From JAUYQR01 sp050632395 (GTDB lineage Bacteria > Pseudomonadota > Alphaproteobacteria > Rhodobacterales > Rhodobacteraceae), in NCBI RefSeq assembly GCF_050632395.1, contig NZ_CP192600.1, forward strand, positions 3,534,001 to 3,598,000: a DNA stretch of 64,000 nucleotides, in the 5' to 3' direction. Each line of letters starts with the position of its first letter. The first letter of the stretch is position 1. Of the stretch, positions 59,626 through 64,000 are shown in pieces. The translations under genes and the position numbers were made by a program. The notes under the pieces were generated by a model that saw nothing but the letters and a program-made list of their open reading frames with translations, did not search any database and was not told where the DNA came from.

Positions 59626-60861
59626 TCACTCCGCCGGCTGTGGCAGACCGCGCGAGAACACGGTCTCGTGTCCCGGCTCGGGGTGGCGCGGGATCAGCGC
59701 GATCAACGCAACCGCCACCATTGCCATTCCTGCCCCAAGAAAAAACACGTAATCCGGCGCCAGCGCCCAAAGATAGCCAAGCGCCGCCGGCAGGAACACC
59801 GCCGCGATATGGTTGATGGTGAAGGCCACCGCCTGCGTCGGCGCGATGTCGCGCGGATCGGCGATCTTCTGGAAATAGGTCTTCAGGCTGAACGACAGCG
59901 CAAAGAACAACTGATCGAGTATATACAGGCCCGAGGCCACGATCAGCCCCCAGCCAAACCAGTAAAGCCCGCCGTAGGCCAGAAACACCAGCGTCAGCCC
60001 GATGTATTCGAACCCCATCACGTTGCGCTCGCCGTAGCGGCCCAGGGCACGGCCCATCGCCGGTGCAATCGCCATGTTGATCACATAGTTCACCATCAAC
60101 AGCGCGGTCATCTCGCTGACCTTCATGCCGAAGCGTTCCACCATCATGAAGCCGGCAAAGACCACGAAGATCTGCCGCCGCGCCCCGGCCATGAACTGCA
60201 AGGCATAGTAAAGCCAGTACCGCCGCCGCAGGACCATGTGCTTGTGCTGCCGGTGCGGCGCCTCGAACTGCGGGTAGACGACGGCCGCAAAAAGCGCGAT
60301 GATCGCCGTCAGAGCCCCCGACGCCAGATAGACCGTGTTGTAATCAAGCCCCAGCGCATCCCACAACAGCACGATCGCGCCATAGACCGCCAGCGACGCC
60401 CCCGCCCCCACCGCGACGATCCGGCCCATGACCTGCGGCGCGCGGTCCTTCGGCGTCCATTGCAGTTGCAGCGACTGGTTCACCGTCTCGAAGTAGTGAA
60501 ACCCGATCGAAGACAGCAGCGTGGTGACCAAAAGCCCGGTGAAACTCGGGTACCATGCCGTCACCCCCGAGGCGGCACCAAGCAGCACCAGCCCCACCAC
60601 CGCCAGCACCTGCTCGCGGAACACCAGCAACAGCGCAATCACCCCAATTGCCAGCAACCCCGGTATTTCGCGCACCGTGTGCAGCCAGCCAATTTCCTTG
60701 CCGGTGAAGCTCGCCACCTCGATGACGAAGTTGTTCAGCAGCGCCGACCACGTCGCAAAGCTCAGCGGCATTGCCGCCGCCAGAAGATAGAGCAGCGTTT
60801 CAGGCCGCTGCCATCTGGGCAGACTGGCGGCGGCAGTCATGGAAACGGTCGGGCGGGACAT
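59626..60861 (-). CDS. MFS transporter
   Basis: The 411-residue protein has about twelve hydrophobic segments in two halves with a hydrophilic middle (PQFEAPHRQHKHMVLRRRYW). Recognisable membrane regions are LLAAAMPLSFATWSALLNNF, GLLAIGVIALLLVFREQVLA, GFHYFETVNQSLQLQW and PTQAVAFTINHIAAVFLPAA. No known substrate signature was recognised, and there are no linked enzymes. Its nearest neighbour msrA is 51 bases away on the same strand, so they could be co-transcribed. Confidence 0.8.
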   Translation of the reverse strand: MSRPTVSMTAAASLPRWQRPETLLYLLAAAMPLSFATWSALLNNFVIEVASFTGKEIGWLHTVREIPGLLAIGVIALLLVFREQVLAVVGLVLLGAASGVTAWYPSFTGLLVTTLLSSIGFHYFETVNQSLQLQWTPKDRAPQVMGRIVAVGAGASLAVYGAIVLLWDALGLDYNTVYLASGALTAIIALFAAVVYPQFEAPHRQHKHMVLRRRYWLYYALQFMAGARRQIFVVFAGFMMVERFGMKVSEMTALLMVNYVINMAIAPAMGRALGRYGERNVMGFEYIGLTLVFLAYGGLYWFGWGLIVASGLYILDQLFFALSFSLKTYFQKIADPRDIAPTQAVAFTINHIAAVFLPAALGYLWALAPDYVFFLGAGMAMVAVALIALIPRHPEPGHETVFSRGLPQPAE

Positions 60862-60959
60862 GCTTTCCGACTACACGGCACGGCCGCCTGCGCAAAGCAA
60901 AAGCTTGTGTCCGGTACAAGGTAGCGTGATCATCGCCGGCATCAGAAAGGACGCCGCCG

Positions 60960-61250
60960 ATGCCCGAAAAGATCCTCGTCCAGAATGTCGGCCAGCCCGG
61001 CAAGACCTACAGCGTCGATGCCGCGAAATACGCCGAGATGCGCGCCGCGGTCCTTGCTGAAACCCCCACCGCACCCCCCGGTCTGACCCCCGCCCAGATC
61101 ATCGCGGCGGTCAAACCCCACCTATCCGCCACGCTTTTCCCCGGTGGCGAAACCGCCGGATGGTGGGTCAAGTGCGTGCAGCTTGATCTCGAGGCGAAGG
61201 GCATCCTCGTCCGTGCCGCGAAACCCCCGGTCCGCCTCCACCGCTCCTGA
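60960..61250 (+). CDS. DUF6958-family small protein
   Basis: The ATG at 60960 follows AGAAAGGACG. The 96-residue soluble protein contains NVGQPGKTYSVDAAKYAEMR, a central PPGLTPAQIIAAVKPHL and the ending FPGGETAGWWVKCVQLDLEAKG. This matches a small family of unknown function that I know as DUF6958. It is divergent from the MFS gene across 98 bases. No role can be stated. Confidence 0.7.
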   Translation: MPEKILVQNVGQPGKTYSVDAAKYAEMRAAVLAETPTAPPGLTPAQIIAAVKPHLSATLFPGGETAGWWVKCVQLDLEAKGILVRAAKPPVRLHRS

Positions 61251-61267
61251 CCAATCTCATCTGTCCC

Positions 61268-61286
61268 AAAATATCCCCGCCGGAGG
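61268..61286. repeat. dispersed intergenic repeat (copy 2)
   Basis: AAAATATCCC at 61268-61277 and CCGGAGG at 61280-61286 repeat, in the same orientation, the core of the copy at 42564-42589. The spacing is shorter here (2 bases rather than 9). It lies in the 125-base gap between the convergent DUF6958 gene and priA; a GC-rich purine run (GGACGAGGAGAGAGAGGG) follows at 61347-61371. No terminator was seen. Confidence 0.55.
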
Positions 61287-61375
61287 CTCCCCGAACCGGC
61301 CAGCCCACCCGACCGCAGACGCTTTGCGCTTCCCTCCCCACTCGTGATGGACGAGGAGAGAGAGGGGGCGCGCGC

Positions 61376-63580
61376 CTAAAGAAAACTCTGCGGGTCGATG
61401 TCCACAGCCAGCCGCAGGTTGGTCGGCAGCTTGAACTGCCCCACCCATTCCGCCAGCGCCGCCTGCAACGGGGCCGCCTTGTCGGCCTTGACCAACAGCC
61501 GCACCCGGTGCCGCCCCCGCACCCGTGCGATAGGCGCGGGCGCAGGCCCGTAAACCTCGGCCCCGATCCGCTTCAACGGTCCGTCGCGGCGCGCAAGTTC
61601 AGTGCCGAAATCGAACACCTGCGCCACATCGGGCGACGACAGGATGATCCCGGCCATGCGCCCGTAAGGCGGCACGCCCGCCGCCCGTCGCTCCGCCGCC
61701 TCGGCCTTCCAGAACGCTTCCTCGTCGCCGCCAAGGATCGCGCGGATCACCGGATGCTCCGGCTGATGGGTCTGCAACCACGCCTCACCCGTCCGCTCCG
61801 CCGTGCGCCCCGCCCGCCCCGCCACCTGCCGCATCAACTGAAACGTCCGCTCCGCCGCGCGCAGGTCCGATCCTTGCAGCCCGAGGTCCGCGTCGATCAC
61901 GCCCACCAACGTAAGCAGCGGAAAGTTGTGCCCCTTGGCCACGATCTGCGTGCCGATGATGATATCCGCCCCGCCCGCCGCGATCACCCCGATCTGTTCC
62001 TTCAACGCCCGTGCCGAACCGAACAGGTCCGACGACAGCACCGCCAGCCGCGCATCGGGAAACCGCGCCGCGACCTCCTCGGCCAGCCGTTCCACGCCCG
62101 GCCCCACAGCGGCCATCCGGCCCTCCACTCCGCACGCAGGACAAGCCAGCGGCACCGGCTTTGTCGCGCCGCACTGATGGCAGACAAGCCGCTTTTGAAA
62201 CCGATGCTCCACCATCCGCGCGTCGCAGTGGTCGCAGCCGACCTGATGCCCACAGGCCCGGCACAGCGTCACCGGCGCATAGCCGCGACGGTTCAGGAAC
62301 AACAAAGCCTGCTCGCCCTTGGCCACCACCGCCCGCACCTTCGCGGCCAGGGCTTCCGAAATCCAGCGATCCCCCGCCAGCCGCTCTGCCCGCATGTCGA
62401 TGGCCTGCATCTTCGGCAGTTCCGCAGCGCCGAACCGACTGCCGAGGTCCAGCCGCTGATACTTCCCAGCCTCCACATTCGCCCAGCTTTCCAGCGACGG
62501 CGTGGCCGAGGCCAGCACCACCGGGCACCCCACAATCGCTGCGCGCAAAACCGCCATGTCGCGGGCGTTGTAAAGAACACCGTCCTCCTGCTTGTAGGAA
62601 CTGTCGTGTTCCTCATCGACGACGATCAGCCCAAGGTGCTGAAACGGCAGGAACAAGGCCGACCGGGCGCCCACCACAAGCCCCGCTTCACCCTGCCCGA
62701 CCATCCGCCACAGCCGCCGCCGTTCGGTCATCGTGACGCCCGAGTGCCACTCCGCCGGCTTCGCGCCAAACCGCGCCTCGACCCGCGTCAGGAACTCCGA
62801 TGTCAGCGCGATTTCCGGCAACAGCACCAGCGCCTGCCGCCCCTGCCGCAACGTCTCGGCCACCGCCTCCAGATATACGTCGGTCTTGCCCGATCCGGTC
62901 ACGCCCTTCAGCAGGGTCGCCGAATACCCGCCCATCGCCACAGCCGCGACCAGTGCATCGCCTGCCGCAACCTGATCACCCTCCAGATGCGCCATGCCTT
63001 TCGGGTTCAACACCGGATAGGGCGTGTCCTTGGGCGCGTCCTCCTCGGACACCACCCCCAGCTTCACCAGCCCCTTGATCACCGAGGCACCGCACCCCGC
63101 CGCCTCGGCCAACTCGCCCAGCGTCACGGCAGCGCCACCCCAGCCACGCAGCGCCTCGACCACACGAAACCGGGCATCGGTCAGGGAATTCGGCACCACC
63201 CCGGTCAGCCGATACACCCGGCGCGTCGAAGGTGGATCACCAAGCCCCGGCGCGCGGGTCGCCAACCGCAGCATCGCTGGCACCGGGGTCAGCGTGTAAT
63301 CGGCGGCCCGCGCCAGAAACTGCCGCAACTCGGCCCGCATCGGTGGCGCATCCAGCACCCGGTTCACAGCGCGGATCTTGGCCGGATCGAACCGCCCCTC
63401 ACCCGGCCCCCAGACCACGCCCAGCACCCGTCGCGGGCCCAAGGGCACCTCGACATAATCGCCCGTGCCGCAACCGCCCTCCGGCGCGCGATAATCCAGT
63501 GCGCCAAGACCGGACCGCCCCAAGGCTTCGGTCGTCACGACGCCGACCAGATCGCCCTCGGCAAACATCTGATCCGTCAA
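61376..63580 (-). CDS. priA: primosomal protein N' / replication restart helicase PriA
   Basis: The 734-residue protein has the SF2 motifs: Walker A GVTGSGKT near 225-232, the DEEH box VVDEEHDSSYKQEDG, and motifs V-VI (GTQIVAKGHNFPLLTLVGV; QVAGRAGRTAERTGEAWLQT). In between are the zinc-binding cysteines CRACGHQVGCDHC and CHQCGATKPVPLACPACG. It restarts stalled replication forks. Starts at MTDQMFAEGDLVGV on the strand opposite to the transaldolase gene, 78 bases away. It is intact and of usual length. Confidence 0.95.
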   Translation of the reverse strand: MTDQMFAEGDLVGVVTTEALGRSGLGALDYRAPEGGCGTGDYVEVPLGPRRVLGVVWGPGEGRFDPAKIRAVNRVLDAPPMRAELRQFLARAADYTLTPVPAMLRLATRAPGLGDPPSTRRVYRLTGVVPNSLTDARFRVVEALRGWGGAAVTLGELAEAAGCGASVIKGLVKLGVVSEEDAPKDTPYPVLNPKGMAHLEGDQVAAGDALVAAVAMGGYSATLLKGVTGSGKTDVYLEAVAETLRQGRQALVLLPEIALTSEFLTRVEARFGAKPAEWHSGVTMTERRRLWRMVGQGEAGLVVGARSALFLPFQHLGLIVVDEEHDSSYKQEDGVLYNARDMAVLRAAIVGCPVVLASATPSLESWANVEAGKYQRLDLGSRFGAAELPKMQAIDMRAERLAGDRWISEALAAKVRAVVAKGEQALLFLNRRGYAPVTLCRACGHQVGCDHCDARMVEHRFQKRLVCHQCGATKPVPLACPACGVEGRMAAVGPGVERLAEEVAARFPDARLAVLSSDLFGSARALKEQIGVIAAGGADIIIGTQIVAKGHNFPLLTLVGVIDADLGLQGSDLRAAERTFQLMRQVAGRAGRTAERTGEAWLQTHQPEHPVIRAILGGDEEAFWKAEAAERRAAGVPPYGRMAGIILSSPDVAQVFDFGTELARRDGPLKRIGAEVYGPAPAPIARVRGRHRVRLLVKADKAAPLQAALAEWVGQFKLPTNLRLAVDIDPQSFL

Positions 63581-63658
63581 GCCGTGACCTTTCCCTTGAG
63601 TTCGGTTTGGGGTAAACCCCGGACCGATCCCTTACAACCCTTCCGAAGGACCGGCCCC

Positions 63659-64000
63659 ATGAAATTCTTCGTCGACACCGCCGACGTGCAGGCAATCGCC
63701 GAACTCAACGATCTTGGCATGGTTGACGGTGTCACCACCAACCCCTCGCTGATCCTGAAATCCGGTCGCGACATCCTTGAGGTCACCAAGGAAATCTGCG
63801 GCATCGTCTCGGGCCCCGTGTCGGCCGAAGTCGTCGCGCTGAAGGCCGACGACATGATCGCCGAAGGGCGCAAGCTTGCAGCCATCGCGCCGAACATCGC
63901 CGTGAAGGTGCCGCTGACCTGGGATGGCCTCAAGACCTGCAAGGTGCTGTCGGGCGAAGGCTTCATGGTCAACGTGACGCTCTGCTTTTCGGCCAATCAG
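63659..64000 (+). CDS. transaldolase/fructose-6-phosphate aldolase family protein (partial)
   Basis: The ATG at 63659 is preceded by GAAGGACCGG and opens a frame that runs off the right edge (114 residues visible of an expected about 217). The start MKFFVDTADVQAIAEL, VTTNPSLILKSGRD near 25-38 and the Schiff-base lysine K83 in AVKVPLTW identify the small transaldolase (TalC/Fsa) group. It makes or breaks C-C bonds in the pentose phosphate pathway or fructose-6-phosphate metabolism. FSA and transaldolase activities cannot be told apart here. Confidence 0.9.
   Translation, partial: MKFFVDTADVQAIAELNDLGMVDGVTTNPSLILKSGRDILEVTKEICGIVSGPVSAEVVALKADDMIAEGRKLAAIAPNIAVKVPLTWDGLKTCKVLSGEGFMVNVTLCFSANQ

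Noticed and set aside
59011..60924. A 637-codon plus-strand frame over msrA and the MFS gene
   Set aside because: Antisense shadow of two genes with clear signatures; Arg/His-rich composition.

Overview
The window looks like one contiguous stretch of the chromosome of a Rhodobacterales-type alphaproteobacterium (Rhodobacter/Gemmobacter/Paracoccus-like). The signs are high GC, strongly GC-ending codons with long antisense open frames, the gene order ybgC-tolQRAB-pal-cpoB-tilS-ftsH, a ruvCAB block, a ligase-associated helicase gene with pdeM, and mostly well-spaced Shine-Dalgarno sites. The genus is inference. No rRNA, tRNA, CRISPR array, insertion sequence or intact prophage was seen. Layout: 1-3.9 kb is an amino-acid-derivative catabolic set (M20 amidohydrolase, ornithine-cyclodeaminase-like protein, PLP dehydratase) divergent from a YheO/DauR-type regulator. 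3.9-8.9 kb is a DabA/DabB inorganic-carbon uptake pair with a divergent LysR gene. 8.8-14 kb has an Lrp regulator, a cysteine-bearing Rrf2 regulator, a small unknown gene and a complete sulfate/thiosulfate ABC transporter (binding protein, CysT, CysW, short CysA). 14-18 kb has a hydroxyacid dehydrogenase and a copper-export operon copA-cueR behind a clear MerR-type promoter palindrome. 18-27 kb is a cell-surface segment: an SDR, galE, a 1007-residue RTX protein, ugd and a large phage-tail-like DUF2793 protein. 27-31 kb holds an argP regulator divergent from an ACT-domain/ArgO/EamA set, then a DinB-like protein and a cytochrome c.

31-36 kb contains yebC, a lipoprotein, an SLC13-RCK permease, a second EamA exporter and a YmdB-like phosphodiesterase. 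36-39.5 kb is the DEXH helicase with pdeM but without the usual DNA ligase and exonuclease. 39.5-42.4 kb is one-carbon metabolism (folD, fhs) with a PchB-like chorismate mutase between them. 42.6-44.3 kb holds a MOSC protein and corA. 44.3-53.3 kb is ftsH, tilS and the whole Tol-Pal system. 53.4-57 kb has creA, an unknown gene and ruvBAC. 57-64 kb has a DUF1127 protein, a small membrane protein, prmA, msrA, an MFS transporter, a DUF6958 protein, priA and the start of a transaldolase-family gene.

Most of the window is ordinary core genome. The less ordinary parts are the dabAB locus, the Rrf2-sulfate transporter linkage with an unknown small gene, the RTX/DUF2793 surface segment between sugar-nucleotide genes, the ACT protein inserted in the argP/argO locus, a Pro/Glu-rich rather than Ala/Lys-rich TolA, and a short dispersed intergenic repeat present twice. 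All functional calls rest on recognised motifs and synteny; no database search was possible.
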